Origin: Amaricoccus sp. | Lineage (GTDB): Bacteria; Pseudomonadota; Alphaproteobacteria; Rhodobacterales; Rhodobacteraceae | Assembly (NCBI RefSeq): GCF_017993425.1 | Contig: NZ_JAGOMQ010000016.1 | Span: 1 to 64,000, forward strand | Direction of reading: 5' to 3' | Length of the DNA: 64,000 nt | Part shown: positions 43,704-53,543 of the stretch, in pieces | Numbering within the stretch: position 1 is the first letter of the stretch | How the letters are laid out: each line of letters starts with the position of its first letter | Made by a program: the position numbers and the translations under genes | Notes under the pieces: generated by a model | Seen by the model: the letters and a program-made list of their open reading frames with translations, nothing else | The model's database searches: none | What the model was told of the DNA's origin: nothing

Positions 43704-46700
43704 GACGTCAGCCCTCCGTTCGGCGCGGTCGACTTCTCGATGTTGACGAGGAACGCCTTGAACTCCGGCGTCTCGACGTTGGCGTCGCCGACGAACGGCG
43801 TCAGCGAGTTCGGGCCGAAGCCCTTGCGCGCCACCCCGGTGAAGCCCCAGTGCAGCGGGATGCCGACGACATGCACGGTCTTGCCGTCGCAGGTCAGCGG
43901 CTTCAGCCGCTTGGTCACCACCGCCTTGGCCTTGACGCTGCCGCGCTTCGACCAGACGCGCACCCAGTCGCCGCCCGCGACGCCCTTCTCGGCCGCGAGC
44001 TGCTCCGAGATCTCCACGAAGAACTCCGGCTGGAGCACCGCGTTCACCCGGTTGTGCTTGGTCCAGTAGTGGAAGTGCTCGGTCAGCCGGTAGGAGGTCC
44101 CGACATAGGGGAAGTCGGGATCGCCCGCCGCGGCGAAGGTCGGCACGTCGCTCTTGAACACCCGCGCCACCGGGTTGCCGACCATCTCCGGGTTGAGGAC
44201 GTTGGCGACCGGCGTCTCGAAGGGCTCCATGTGGGTCGGGAACGGCCCGTCGCGCATCATGCCCCGGGAGAACAGGCGCGAGACCCCCTCCGGGTTCATG
44301 ATGAACGGCATGACGTCGCGCGGCTTGGCCGTCAGCGCGATGTCGGGCACGTCGTAGCCGGCCCATTTCTCGCCGGTCCACTCGATGAGCTTGCGCGAGG
44401 GATCCCAGGGCTTGCCGTCGAGGTCGCAGGAGGCGCGGTTGTAGAGGATGCGCCGGTTGAGCGGCCAGGCCCAGGTCCAGTTGAGATAGGCGCCGGTCGC
44501 ATCGGGATCGTTGTTGTCCCGCCGCGCCATGTTGTTGCCGTTCTCGTTCCAGCAGCCGGAATAGATCCAGCAGCCGGAGGTGGTGGTGCCGTCGTCGCGC
44601 AGCTGGCTGAAGTTCAGCACCTGCTTGCCCTGCTCCACCAGGACCTTGGTCGGGTCGGTCGTGTCCATGACCGGCGCGAGCGCGCGGCCGTTCAGCTCGC
44701 GCGCCAGCTCCTCCGGCGTGGGCTCTCCCTCGTCGGCGTAGTCCCAGGTCAGGTTCAGCACCGGCTCGGGGAAGACGCCGCCTTCCTGGCGGTAGAGCTC
44801 GCGCACCCGCAGGAAGATCTGCGCCATGATCCAGATGTCGTGCCTGGCCTCGCCCGGGGGCGAGCCGGCGGCCCAGAACCATTGCAGCCAGCGGCCGGAG
44901 TTGGTGATCGAGCCCTCGTCCTCGGCGAAGCAGGTGGTCGGGAGCTGGATCACCTCGGTCTGGATCGCGGCGGTGTCCACGTCGTTGAAGTCGCCGTGGT
45001 TCTCCCAGAACCGCGCCGTCTCGGTCTCGAGCGGGTCCATGGTGACGAGGAGCTTCAGCCTGGCGAGCCCGGCCGTGATCTTGCCCCGGTTGGGGAAGGC
45101 GAGGATCGGGTTGAACCCCTGGCAGAAGTAGAGGTTGACCTTGCCCTCGTTCATCAGCTCGAACATCCGCAGGATGTCGTAGTTGGGCACGTCGAGCTTG
45201 GTCAGCCAGTCGTAGTTCCAGTCGTTCTCGGCGGTCGCCGTGTCGCCCCACATCGACTTCATGTAGGAGACGAAGAACTTCCTGTAGTTCTGCCAGTAGC
45301 TCGTCTGGCCCGGCCGCAGCGGCTTGAAGGCCCGCGTCGACATGTAGGTCTCGAAGTCGACCTCCTTCTCCGTCGGCATGTTGAGATAGCCGGGGAGCAG
45401 GTTCGACATCAGGCCGACGTCGGTCAGGCCCTGGATGTTGGAATGCCCGCGCAGCGCGTTCATCCCGCCGCCCCGGACCCCGATGTTGCCGAGGATGAGC
45501 TGGAGCATCGCCATGCCGCGGATGTTCTGCGCGCCCTTGGCGTGCTGGGTCCAGCCGAGCGCGTACATCGACGTCATGGTCTTGGTCGGCGTCGAGCACT
45601 CGCCGATCATCTCGGCGATGTGCAGGAACTTGTCCTTGGGCGTGCCGCAGATCCGCTCCACCATCTCCGGCGTGTAGATATCGACATGCGCCTTGAGCAG
45701 GTTCCAGACGCAGCGCGGATGCGCGAGCGTCGGGTCGGTCAGCGCGAAGCCGTCCTCGCCGATCTGGTAGTCCCAGGACTTGCGGTCATAGTCCCGCTTC
45801 TCCGGGTCGTAGCCGGTGAAGAGCCCGTCCGACCAGCCGAACTCGTCCTTCACCAGCAGGGAGGCGTTGGTGTAGTTGCGGACGTAGTCCCACTGGACCT
45901 TGTCGTTCTCGATGCACCAGCGGATCATCCCCATCAGCCAGGCGATGTCGCTGCCCGGACGGATCGGGGCGTAGTAGTCCGCCACGGAGGCCGTGCGGGT
46001 GAAGCGCGGATCGACGACGATCAGCCTGGCGCCGCGATGCGCCTTGGCCTCGGTCACCCACTTGAAGCCGCACGGATGCGCCTCGGCGGCGTTCCCCCCC
46101 ATCACGATGACGAGGTCGGTGTTCTTGATGTCGGTCCAGGAGTTCGTCATCGCTCCACGGCCAAAGCTCGGGCCCAAACTGGACACCGTGGGGCCGTGTC
46201 AGACGCGCGCCTGGTTGTCGAAACCTGCGATGCCGAGCGCCTTCACGACCTTGGTGGTCGTCCAGGCGGTCTCGTTCGTCGTTGCGGAAGCGGCGAGGAA
46301 GCCGGTCGTGGTCCAGCGGTTGACCGGAACGCCCGCCTCGTTGTGCGTCACGAGGTTCGCGTCGCGGTCGTCCTTCAGCGCGCGGGCGATCTTGTCGAGC
46401 GCCTCGTCCCAGGTGATCGGCTCGAAGGCCGTCGCGCCGGGGGCGCGCCGCATCGGCTGGCTCAGCCGGGTCTGCGAATGGACGAACTCCTTCAGCGCCG
46501 CGCCCTTCGGGCAGAGCGTGCCGCGGTTGGTCGGGTGGTCGACGTCGCCCTCGATATGGACGATCTCGGCGGTCTCGCCCTTCCGGAGGTCGCCCCTGGA
46601 ATAGATGATCAGCCCGCAGGCGACCGAGCAGTAGGTGCAGATGTTGCGGGTCTCGGTGGTGTTCGTCAGCTTGAAGGCCCGGACATGGGCCGTCTCCGCG

Positions 46701-46798
46701 GCCTCCGCATCCCCGAAGCCCATCGCGCCGAGCGATGTCGCCGCCACGCCCCCGCCCGTCAGCTTCAGGAAGCCGCGGCGCGAGAGATCAACGTTCAT
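43700..46798 (-). CDS. fdnG: Selenocysteine-containing formate dehydrogenase alpha subunit (FdnG/FdoG type)
   Basis: The catalytic Mo/W-bis-MGD subunit, oxidising formate in the periplasm. It reads through an in-frame TGA at 46199-46201, giving 1,032 residues with Sec200 in [19 protein letters not shown], as in E. coli ARV-U-HGPTVA. Evidence that the TGA is Sec: homology is unbroken on both sides, and selA/selB lie downstream. It has a Tat signal with Arg7-Arg8 ([17 protein letters not shown]) and an N-terminal [4Fe-4S] motif (CTYCSVACG...CPKG). ATG 46798 starts the Tat signal. Gene callers will split it at the TGA. Confidence 0.96.
46155..46201 (-). promoter_or_regulatory. SECIS-type recoding signal: UGA codon plus downstream hairpin in fdnG
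   Basis: The UGA (46199-46201) is followed directly by CACGGCC, which pairs with GGCCGTG (about 46157-46163). The inner part (CCACGGTGTCCAGTTTGG) supplies the upper stem and loop. Bacterial SECIS elements sit immediately 3' of the Sec codon and bind SelB, matching this geometry. The loop details are my reading, not folded computationally. Confidence 0.75.
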
Positions 46799-46968
46799 CG
46801 TCGCCTCCCCTTGCCTCTCTCGAAAGATGGGTGCCCACAGGTTTGTCCCAGTCGCCCCGGAGGTCAAGCGCGCAATTGCGGACGGGCAGCGTCCCGGTCT
46901 GAATTTGACCGCCGTTGCGCCGAAGCGGGCCTGCGCGGTCCCGACGGCGAAGCAGGGCGCGGCCGCCG

Positions 46969-47391
46969 CTACTCTCTGAAGGCCGTCACCCGGATTTCGA
47001 CGCGCATCCTGGGATCGCCCAGCACCGCCACGCCCAGACAGGTCCAGATCGGTCTGTGGCTCGGCATTCGGAGGCGGAACTGCCGCGCCATTTCCGCAGT
47101 AGCCCCGAGAATAGTCCCATCCGGTTCGGGCGTATGGTAAGAGTTCACGTGCGCGACATTCGACCAACTGAGCCCTACGGCGTCGAGCATGTAGGTTACG
47201 TTCTCGAAAGCCTGGTTGATCTCTGCCTCAATCGGAACGCCGTCAGCAGGGAAATCGAGATCGACGGGATTCCAGCCGCCTTGACCTGACAGCTCCACCC
47301 GACCATCAACTTCCATCACCATCGAGTAGCTGTAGTCATTGGCGTTCTTTTCGCCCCAGGGTCCGGGAGCGTGCAGCTTGAACCTCGGCAC
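46969..47391 (-). CDS. RidA/YjgF/YER057c-family protein
   Basis: A 140-residue protein of the Rid family, many of which hydrolyse reactive enamine/imine intermediates. It has the fold's pattern (YSYSMVMEVDGRVELSGQGGWN, QAFENVTYMLDAVG, MRVEIRVTAF). The catalytic Arg of classical RidA lies in 'R..vev'; here RMRVEI carries one. It lies upstream of fdnG in the same direction but 170 nt away. Base composition is slightly lower in GC than neighbours. The specific subgroup is unclear. Confidence 0.85.
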   Translation of the reverse strand: MPRFKLHAPGPWGEKNANDYSYSMVMEVDGRVELSGQGGWNPVDLDFPADGVPIEAEINQAFENVTYMLDAVGLSWSNVAHVNSYHTPEPDGTILGATAEMARQFRLRMPSHRPIWTCLGVAVLGDPRMRVEIRVTAFRE

Positions 47392-47666
47392 CTTCGCCTC
47401 CCCTTGTCACCGCCGAGGTCAAGGCTACGCAGAGGCGATCCCAAGTTCAAACCGAAGACACGTCCTGCGGGCGGGGCGCGTAGACCGGCGCTCCGGCCGA
47501 GGCGGCGCGAGACGGGAGCCATTTCGCCGGGCGCAGCGGCGACGGAACCCGCCCCGCCGCGCGTTTCCTTTTTGGGGGCGACGGCGACGTGATCGCGGAT
47601 CGGTTCCCTTTTCGTGCCCGCAGGCTAAACTCGGGCGCGCGGCCCCGCGGCCGGAACGGAGACGGA

Positions 47667-48890
47667 ATGCACCTCGGCAAGCAGCTCGCGCTCGCGCTGG
47701 CCATCGTCGCGGCCGCCGTCGTCGGCTGGGCCTGGTGGATGCCGGAGGCCGTGCCCCTCCTCGCCCGCCTCGGCCTGCCCACCCGCGCCGCCGCCCCCGC
47801 CCCCGAGGGCGGCGCCGGCGGCTTCGGCCGGGGCGCCGCCGGCGGGCCCGTCCTCGTCGCCGGCGCGCCGGTCGGCGAGGGCCGCGCCAACGCCCGCGTC
47901 TCGGCGATCGGCGACGGCCAGGCGCTGCGCTCCGTCGCGGTGAAGCCCCTCGATTCCGGCCGGCTCGTCGCCATCGAGGTCGCGGCCGGCGCCGTCGTCG
48001 CCCCCGGCGACCCCGTCGCCCGGCTCGACAGCGACCTCGAGGAGATCGCGCTCGAGCGCGCCAGCCTCCTCGCCGAGGACGCCGAGGCGACCTACGCGCG
48101 CGTCGCCCGCCTCCGCGGCAACGGCGCGGCCACCGACGTGCAGGAGCGCGAGGCCCGGCTGGCGCTGGAGCGCGCCCGCCTCGAGCAGCGCGACGCCGCC
48201 GTCGCCCTCGACCGCCGCGCCATCCTCGCCCCCATCGCCGGCATCGTCGGGCTGCTGCCGCTCCAGGTCGGCGCCCAGGTCGACACCGGCGACGAGATCG
48301 CCACCATCGAGGACCGCTCCAGCCTCCTCGTCGAGTTCCGCGTCCCCGAGCGCGTCGTCGGCCTCCTCGACATCGGCGCCGAGGTGACCGCCACCCCCCT
48401 CGCCCGCCCCGACCTGATCCTGACCGGCCGGGTCACCGCGCTCGACAACCGCATCGACCCGACGAGCCGCACCCTCCGCGTGCAGGCCGCGCTGCCGAAC
48501 GAGGACGACCGCCTGCGCTCCGGCATGGCGTTCTCGATCGACATCCGCCTCGACGGCGACCCCTTCCCCGAGGTCGACGCCCTCGCCGTGCAATGGGACG
48601 GCGACGGCGCCTATGTCTGGGTCGGCCGCGACGCCCGCGCCGTCCGCATCCCCGTCCGCGTCGTCCAGCGCGGCGGCGAGACCGCCCTCGTCGCCGGCGC
48701 CCTCGCCCCGGGCGAGCGCGTCGTCACCGACGGCGTCCAGCGCCTGCGCGAGGGGGCGGCGCTGCGCTTCGTCGGCGACCCCGAGCCGCCCCGCCCGGTC
48801 GACCCCAAGCCGCCCGGCCCGGGCGAGGCCAAGCCGCCCCGCCCGGGCGAGGCCGAGGCGGCCGCCGCCCCCGCGGCCTCCGGCGGATGA
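47667..48890 (+). CDS. RND efflux periplasmic adaptor (membrane fusion protein)
   Basis: A 407-residue adaptor: one N-terminal membrane helix (LALALAIVAAAVVGWAWW), a lipoyl/barrel-sandwich hybrid split by a helical hairpin (AIEVAAGAVVAPGDPVARLDSD, then the coiled coil ASLLAEDAEATYARVARL, then ILAPIAGIVGLLPLQVGAQV) and a beta-barrel (GRVTALDNRIDPTSRTLRVQA). It bridges the permease to an outer-membrane channel, none of which is adjacent. The tail is a proline-rich repeat (PPRPGEA units). Its stop overlaps the permease start (ATGA). Confidence 0.93.
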   Translation: MHLGKQLALALAIVAAAVVGWAWWMPEAVPLLARLGLPTRAAAPAPEGGAGGFGRGAAGGPVLVAGAPVGEGRANARVSAIGDGQALRSVAVKPLDSGRLVAIEVAAGAVVAPGDPVARLDSDLEEIALERASLLAEDAEATYARVARLRGNGAATDVQEREARLALERARLEQRDAAVALDRRAILAPIAGIVGLLPLQVGAQVDTGDEIATIEDRSSLLVEFRVPERVVGLLDIGAEVTATPLARPDLILTGRVTALDNRIDPTSRTLRVQAALPNEDDRLRSGMAFSIDIRLDGDPFPEVDALAVQWDGDGAYVWVGRDARAVRIPVRVVQRGGETALVAGALAPGERVVTDGVQRLREGAALRFVGDPEPPRPVDPKPPGPGEAKPPRPGEAEAAAAPAASGG

Positions 48891-51800
48891 GCGGCGCCCG
48901 CGATCCCGCGCCCCCGCAGGCGGGCGGCGGCGTCGCGCTCTTCGTGCGGCGGCCGATCCTCGCCTTCGTGCTCTCGGCGCTGATCGTCATCGCCGGCCTC
49001 GCCAGCCTCCTCGGCGTCGAGATCCGCGAGCTGCCGGACGTCGACCGCCCGGTGCTGACCGTCACCACCCAGTTCGACGGCGCCTCGCCCGAGACCATCG
49101 ACCGCGAGGTCACCGCGCCCGTCGAGGGCGCCATGGGCCGCGTCCAGGGCGTGAGGTCCATCTCCTCCACCTCGCGCTTCGGCCGCAGCCGCGTCACCGC
49201 CGAGTTCGGCGACGACGTCGACCTCGACGTCGCGGCCACCGACGCCCGCGACGCCGTGGCCCGCATCCGCAACACGCTGCCCGACGAGGCCGAGGACCCG
49301 CGCATCGTCAAGGCCGACGACAACGCCGACGCGGTGATGCGCATCGGCGTCACCTCGCCCCGCCGCAGCGTCGCCGAGCTGACCGAGATGGTGGAGAACG
49401 ACATCGAGGACCGGCTGATCGCCGTCCCCGGCGTCGCCGACGTGCAGGTGAACGGCGCCCGCGAGCTGCAATTCCGCGTCGACATCGACCAGCGCCAGAT
49501 GGCGAGCCGCGGCCTCACCCTCGCCGAGCTGCGCGCGGCGCTGGCGAACGCCGCCTTCGACTCGCCCGCCGGCGAGATCTCCAGCCGCGACCAGAGCATC
49601 GTGGTGCGCGCCGTCGCCGCCGTGGCGACGCCCGAGGAGTTCGAGGCGATCGTCGTCCGCGACGGCGTCACCATCGGCGACGTCGCCAGCGTCACCCTCG
49701 GCCCCGACCCCGGCGCCTCGATCCTGCGCGCCAACGGCGAGACCGGGATCGGCCTCGGCATCGTGCGGCAGGCGCAGTCGAACACCCTCGACATCTCCGC
49801 CGGCGTCCGCGCCGCGGTGGACGAGCTGAACCGCATCCTGCCCGAGGACGTCAGCGTCTTCGTCACCTCCGACGAGGCGACCTTCATCACCGGGGCGATC
49901 CGCGAGGTGGCCCTCGCCCTCGCCTTCGCCGTGGCGATCGTGATCGCGGTGATCTACCTCTTCCTGCGCGACTGGCGCGCCACGCTGATCCCCGCCGTCT
50001 CGATCCCGGTGGCGCTGATCGGGACCTTCGCGGCGATCTACCTCGTCGGCTTCTCGGTCAACATCCTCACCCTCCTCGCCCTCGTCCTCGCCACCGGCCT
50101 CGTCGTCGACGACGCCATCGTCGTCATCGAGAACATCGTCCGCCGCCGCGCCGGGGGCATGGGCCCGCGCGCCGCCGCGGTGATCGGCACGCGGCAGGTG
50201 TTCTTCGCCGTCGTCGCCACCACCGCGACGCTCGCGGCGGTCTTCGTGCCGATCTCGTTCCTGCCCGGGCAGGCGGGCGGGCTCTTCCGCGAGTTCGGCT
50301 TCACGCTCGCCATCTCCGTCGTGCTCTCCGCGCTGGTGGCGCTGACGCTCTGCCCGGTCATGGCGGCGCGCTTCCTGCGCGAGGCCGACATCGCGCCGCG
50401 CGGCGGCCCGGTCGCCGCGCTCGGCCGGGCGCTGGCCGCGTTCTACCGGCGCACGCTGCACTGGGCGCTCGGCGCGCCGCTGGTGGTGATCGCCGTCTGC
50501 GCGCTCCTCGCCGCCACCGCCTGGCTCGCCTTCGGGTCGGTGAAGCGCGAGCTGACCCCGCCCGAGGACCGCGCCGTGGCGCTCGCCTCGGTCACCGCGC
50601 CGCAGGGCGTCTCGCTCGACTACACCACCGCCCGCATGGCCGAGATCGAGGACCGCATCGCGCCGCTGCGCGCCTCCGGCGAGGTCACCAACGTCTTCCT
50701 GATCGCCGGCGTCGCCGACCAGCCGAACCGCGGCTTCATCGTGCTGACGCTCGCCGACTGGGCCGACCGCGCCCGCAGCCAGGCCGAGATCGTCGCCGAC
50801 GTGAACGCCGCGATGCGCCAGGTCGTCGGCATCCAGGCCTTCGCCATCCAGCCGAACTCGCTCGGCATCCGCGGGGCGGGGCGCGGCCTGCAATTCGCCG
50901 TCCTCGGCTCGAGCTACCCCGCCATCGCCGCCGAGGCCGAGAAGCTCGCCGAGCGGATGCGGCAGGAGGCGTCCGTCTTCGACGAGGTCTCGATCAGCTA
51001 CGAGCCGAACCAGCCGCAGCTCTTCGTCGAGGTCGACCGCCGCCGCGCCTCCGACCTCGGGATCGAGATCGACGGGCTGGGGCAGGCGCTGCAGGGAATG
51101 CTCGACGGCGCCAAGGTCGCCACCGCCTTCATCGACGACGCGAGCTACGACGTGCGCATGGTCTCGACCTCGACGCCGGTCAACGACCCCTCCGACCTCG
51201 AGAACATCTTCGTGCGCACCGCCGGGGGCGCCATGGCGCCGATCTCCACCATCGTCTCGCTCGAGGAGCGCGCCGTGCCGCCGGAGCTCGGCCGCGAGCA
51301 GCAGAGCCGCGCCGTCTCGGTGACCGCGACGCTGCATCCGGGCGTCGCGCTCGGCGACGCGCTCGGCATCGCCGAGGGGCTGGCGGCCGAGGTGCTGCCC
51401 GCGGGGACGCGCATCGTGCCGCTCGCCGAGGCGGCGACGCTCGCGGAGACCAACTCCGCCCTCCTCGTGACCTTCGGCGTGGCGATCCTCGTGGTGTTCC
51501 TGGTGCTCGCGGCGCAGTTCGAGAGCTTCGTCAGCGCCGTCATCGTCATGGCGACGGTGCCGCTCGGCCTCGCCTGCGCGGTGTTCGCGCTGCTGATGAC
51601 CGGGACGAGCCTCAACCTCTACAGCCAGATCGGCATCGTGCTCCTCGCCGGGGTGATGGCGAAGAACGGCATCCTGATCGTCGAGTTCGCCGACCAGTTG
51701 CGCGACGACGGCCGCTCCGTGCGCGAGGCGATCGAGCAGGGCACGCTGATCCGCCTCCGCCCGGTGATGATGACGATGGCGGCGACGGTGCTCGGCGGCG

Positions 51801-52003
51801 TGCCGCTGATCTTCGCCCACGGGGCGGGGGCGGAGGCGCGCGAGGCGCTCGGCTGGATGATCGTCGGCGGCCTCGGCATCGCCACGCTGGCGACGCTCTA
51901 CGTCACGCCGGTCGCCTACCTGCTCCTCGCCGGCCTCGCCCGGCCCCGCGCCGCCGAGACCCGCCGCCTCGCCGACGAGCTCGCCGCGGCGGCGGGGCCG
52001 TAG
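48887..52003 (+). CDS. RND multidrug efflux permease (HAE1/AcrB-like)
   Basis: A 1,038-residue, twelve-helix inner-membrane proton antiporter. Helix 1 is FVLSALIVIAGLASLLGV. The proton-relay pair is in helix 4 (LATGLVVDDAIVVIENI), and helices 10-11 contain the expected LAGVMAKNGILIVEF motif with Lys. Two large periplasmic loops carry the substrate-binding porter domains (SISSTSRFGRSRVTAEF; ADQPNRGFIVLTLADWADR). The substrate is not predictable. ATG 48887 is chosen by the overlap with the adaptor; the long upstream frame is a shadow. Confidence 0.95.
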   Translation: MSGARDPAPPQAGGGVALFVRRPILAFVLSALIVIAGLASLLGVEIRELPDVDRPVLTVTTQFDGASPETIDREVTAPVEGAMGRVQGVRSISSTSRFGRSRVTAEFGDDVDLDVAATDARDAVARIRNTLPDEAEDPRIVKADDNADAVMRIGVTSPRRSVAELTEMVENDIEDRLIAVPGVADVQVNGARELQFRVDIDQRQMASRGLTLAELRAALANAAFDSPAGEISSRDQSIVVRAVAAVATPEEFEAIVVRDGVTIGDVASVTLGPDPGASILRANGETGIGLGIVRQAQSNTLDISAGVRAAVDELNRILPEDVSVFVTSDEATFITGAIREVALALAFAVAIVIAVIYLFLRDWRATLIPAVSIPVALIGTFAAIYLVGFSVNILTLLALVLATGLVVDDAIVVIENIVRRRAGGMGPRAAAVIGTRQVFFAVVATTATLAAVFVPISFLPGQAGGLFREFGFTLAISVVLSALVALTLCPVMAARFLREADIAPRGGPVAALGRALAAFYRRTLHWALGAPLVVIAVCALLAATAWLAFGSVKRELTPPEDRAVALASVTAPQGVSLDYTTARMAEIEDRIAPLRASGEVTNVFLIAGVADQPNRGFIVLTLADWADRARSQAEIVADVNAAMRQVVGIQAFAIQPNSLGIRGAGRGLQFAVLGSSYPAIAAEAEKLAERMRQEASVFDEVSISYEPNQPQLFVEVDRRRASDLGIEIDGLGQALQGMLDGAKVATAFIDDASYDVRMVSTSTPVNDPSDLENIFVRTAGGAMAPISTIVSLEERAVPPELGREQQSRAVSVTATLHPGVALGDALGIAEGLAAEVLPAGTRIVPLAEAATLAETNSALLVTFGVAILVVFLVLAAQFESFVSAVIVMATVPLGLACAVFALLMTGTSLNLYSQIGIVLLAGVMAKNGILIVEFADQLRDDGRSVREAIEQGTLIRLRPVMMTMAATVLGGVPLIFAHGAGAEAREALGWMIVGGLGIATLATLYVTPVAYLLLAGLARPRAAETRRLADELAAAAGP

Positions 52004-52329
52004 TCGGGCAGCGTCGCGGAAGGAAAACGCCCGGCCGGAAGCAGGTCGCGCCGGTGACGCCAGACGGATTTGACCCGTGGCAAATCCGTCCGCGATCGCC
52101 CCTCGGGGGGCGAGCGCGATTCCGCGCTCGCCGGGGCGCTCACGGACGGATTGCGCGCAACGGGGAAATCTGAACCCCTGACGGCCTCCGCGCCACCGCG
52201 CTCCAGCCGTCGGCGCGGCGAAAGCCGTGCTTTCGCTTGTCGCGCCGTGGCCTCGCGGGCAAGCCCGCTTCGGTCGGCCGGCTACCGGGGACCGAACGTG
52301 CGTCCGAGGCTGTTCCCCGGCCTCACCAG
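52004..52329. other. Region 3' of the RND operon, mostly the dispersed repeat
   Basis: About 326 nt. Apart from the hairpin-rich repeat at 52053-52279, it includes the 50 nt on its far side that run into the 3' end of the small minus-strand gene. Reading frames crossing it on both strands are repeat-derived and not credible genes. Confidence 0.65.
52053..52279 (+). repeat. Hairpin-rich dispersed repeat, copy 1 (3' of the RND permease)
   Basis: Begins GGTGACGCCAGACGGATTTG and ends near CGCTTCGGTCGG. It lies 49 nt after the permease stop in the sense direction. Stems: GGATTTG/CAAATCC, CGAGCGCG/CGCGCTCG, GCGAAAGC/GCTTTCGC (3-nt loop CGT) and GCGGGC/GCCCGC. Compare the inverted copy at 40429-40656. 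Confidence 0.85.
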
Positions 52330-52506
52330 TCAGGCCGCGCTGCGCTGCGCGACCTCGGCCGGGAAGACCACCGGCTCGATGGCGCGGGCGAGCCGCTCGG
52401 CCAGGGCCTCGATCTCGCTGGCGGGAAGCTGGGCAAGGAGGCGGTGCTCGCCGAGCTCCTCCTCCAGCACGGCGCGCAGCCGCGCCGGGGCGTCGTGATG
52501 GGTCAT
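52330..52506 (-). CDS. Small uncharacterised protein (58 residues)
   Basis: It encodes MTHHDAPARLRAVLEEELGEH and continues with LLAQLPASEIEALAERLARAIEPVVF, a compact amphipathic helical protein. A strong GGAGAGAG sits 6 nt upstream of the ATG, which is why I accept it despite its size; the longer frame upstream is not convincing. No family is recognised. It may be a small regulatory or DNA-associated protein. Confidence 0.55.
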   Translation of the reverse strand: MTHHDAPARLRAVLEEELGEHRLLAQLPASEIEALAERLARAIEPVVFPAEVAQRSAA

Positions 52507-52757
52507 GTCTGCTCTCTCCGTTTTTCGGTTTCGCGCGCTTCCGCGCGCCCACCTTCGCATATGCAACATATCACGCTGCATCGCACAATGAAACCGCCCC
52601 GGCCCCGCAGGCGCCACAAGGTGAACGTCGTCCGCGCCGCCTCCTTCGGCGTCGGCGGCGTGGCCATCGGCGAGACTGCCCGCTCGCGACACGCCGAGGC
52701 CGCCTCGCACGGGGTTACAGAATCATGACTCTCGTTTATTATCAGTCACATGCCCCC

Positions 52758-52773
52758 TTCGCACATGTGCGAA
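52758..52773. terminator. Perfect 16-bp palindrome downstream of the sulfotransferase gene
   Basis: TTCGCACATGTGCGAA, 17 nt past the sulfotransferase stop, next to TTCGCG. It may end the gapR-vsr-sulfotransferase transcript or be an operator for a dimeric regulator. Confidence 0.4.
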
Positions 52774-52790
52774 GTTCGCGGGCGGCGGCG

Positions 52791-53543
52791 TCACCCCCCG
52801 AGCCGCGGATACCCGAAGGCGGCGAAATCGGCCGCATAGACCGCCTCGACGATCCGCCGGGTCTCGGCGTCGTAATGCTCCGCGATCCGCGCCGTCGCGC
52901 CGGTGGGCGGCGGCCCCGCCCGCTCGACGGCGCCGCCGGGCGCGCCGATCGCCGCGAGGATGCGCGCGAGGTCGGCGTCCAGCGTCTCCACCCGCCCGAC
53001 GATGTCGAGCCGGTCGGCGAGGCCGGTGATCCGGGTCTGCCGCATCCAGTGGGCGTTCTCCGCCTCGCCCCCCGCCGCGAGATAGCGGCAGAAGCCGCGG
53101 AAGCTCACCCGTCCCCCGTCGAACCCGGCCACCCGCTCGCCGAAGCGGTCGAGATGCTTGTCGCCCTCGCGGAACTTGTTGAGGTAAGCCGAGAGCGTCC
53201 GCGCATAGGGGTCGCGCACCACGGTGAAGATCAGATACCCCCGCAAGGCCGGCAGGTCGCGCAGCCGCAGGTCGCCCAGATGCGTCACCCGGGTCTTGGC
53301 GGCGGCGAGGTCGTCGAGGCTCACCCCGGGCTCGGGAAACCGCTCCGCCAGCGCCCGGAACACCGTGCTGTTCGCCGCCTTCGGCACCCGGAGATACACA
53401 TAGCGCCCGGCCCGCGACACCATGCTGCGGTCGTCGAGGATCGGCAGCGGCTGCCCCCAGAGCCGCGGCCGCAGCACGTAGTAGGGCCGGCGCAGGAACC
53501 GCCCCAGCGCCCGCACCCGCCGGGCTGGGGCCTCGCCGCTCAC
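52791..53543 (-). CDS. Sulfotransferase family 2 (carbohydrate/PAPS-dependent) protein
   Basis: A 250-residue predicted PAPS-dependent sulfotransferase. The 5'-phosphosulfate loop is YLRVPKAANSTVFRAL, and the 3'-phosphate motif is FTVVRDPYARTLSAYLNKF. These are typical of the Sulfotransfer_2 (HNK-1/chondroitin-like) group found in marine bacteria, which may modify surface polysaccharides. I chose GTG 53543 because it overlaps the vsr stop (GTGA); the frame upstream is the vsr gene's shadow. The acceptor is unknown. Confidence 0.82.
   Translation of the reverse strand: MSGEAPARRVRALGRFLRRPYYVLRPRLWGQPLPILDDRSMVSRAGRYVYLRVPKAANSTVFRALAERFPEPGVSLDDLAAAKTRVTHLGDLRLRDLPALRGYLIFTVVRDPYARTLSAYLNKFREGDKHLDRFGERVAGFDGGRVSFRGFCRYLAAGGEAENAHWMRQTRITGLADRLDIVGRVETLDADLARILAAIGAPGGAVERAGPPPTGATARIAEHYDAETRRIVEAVYAADFAAFGYPRLGG

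Noticed and set aside
43850-46200. Long plus-strand open frame across fdnG
   Set aside because: Antisense shadow; the minus-strand formate dehydrogenase is unambiguous.
46199-46201. fdnG as a pseudogene interrupted by a stop
   Set aside because: The UGA is at the known Sec site, both sides are conserved, and selA/selB are present.
36850-47666. tRNA-Sec (selC) or selD near the sel/fdn genes
   Set aside because: I searched the gaps by eye for a long tRNA with a TCA anticodon and found none; they must be elsewhere.
48611-52552. Long minus-strand open frame across the RND genes
   Set aside because: Shadow of the efflux permease; composition is arginine/aspartate/histidine-rich low complexity without a fold signature.
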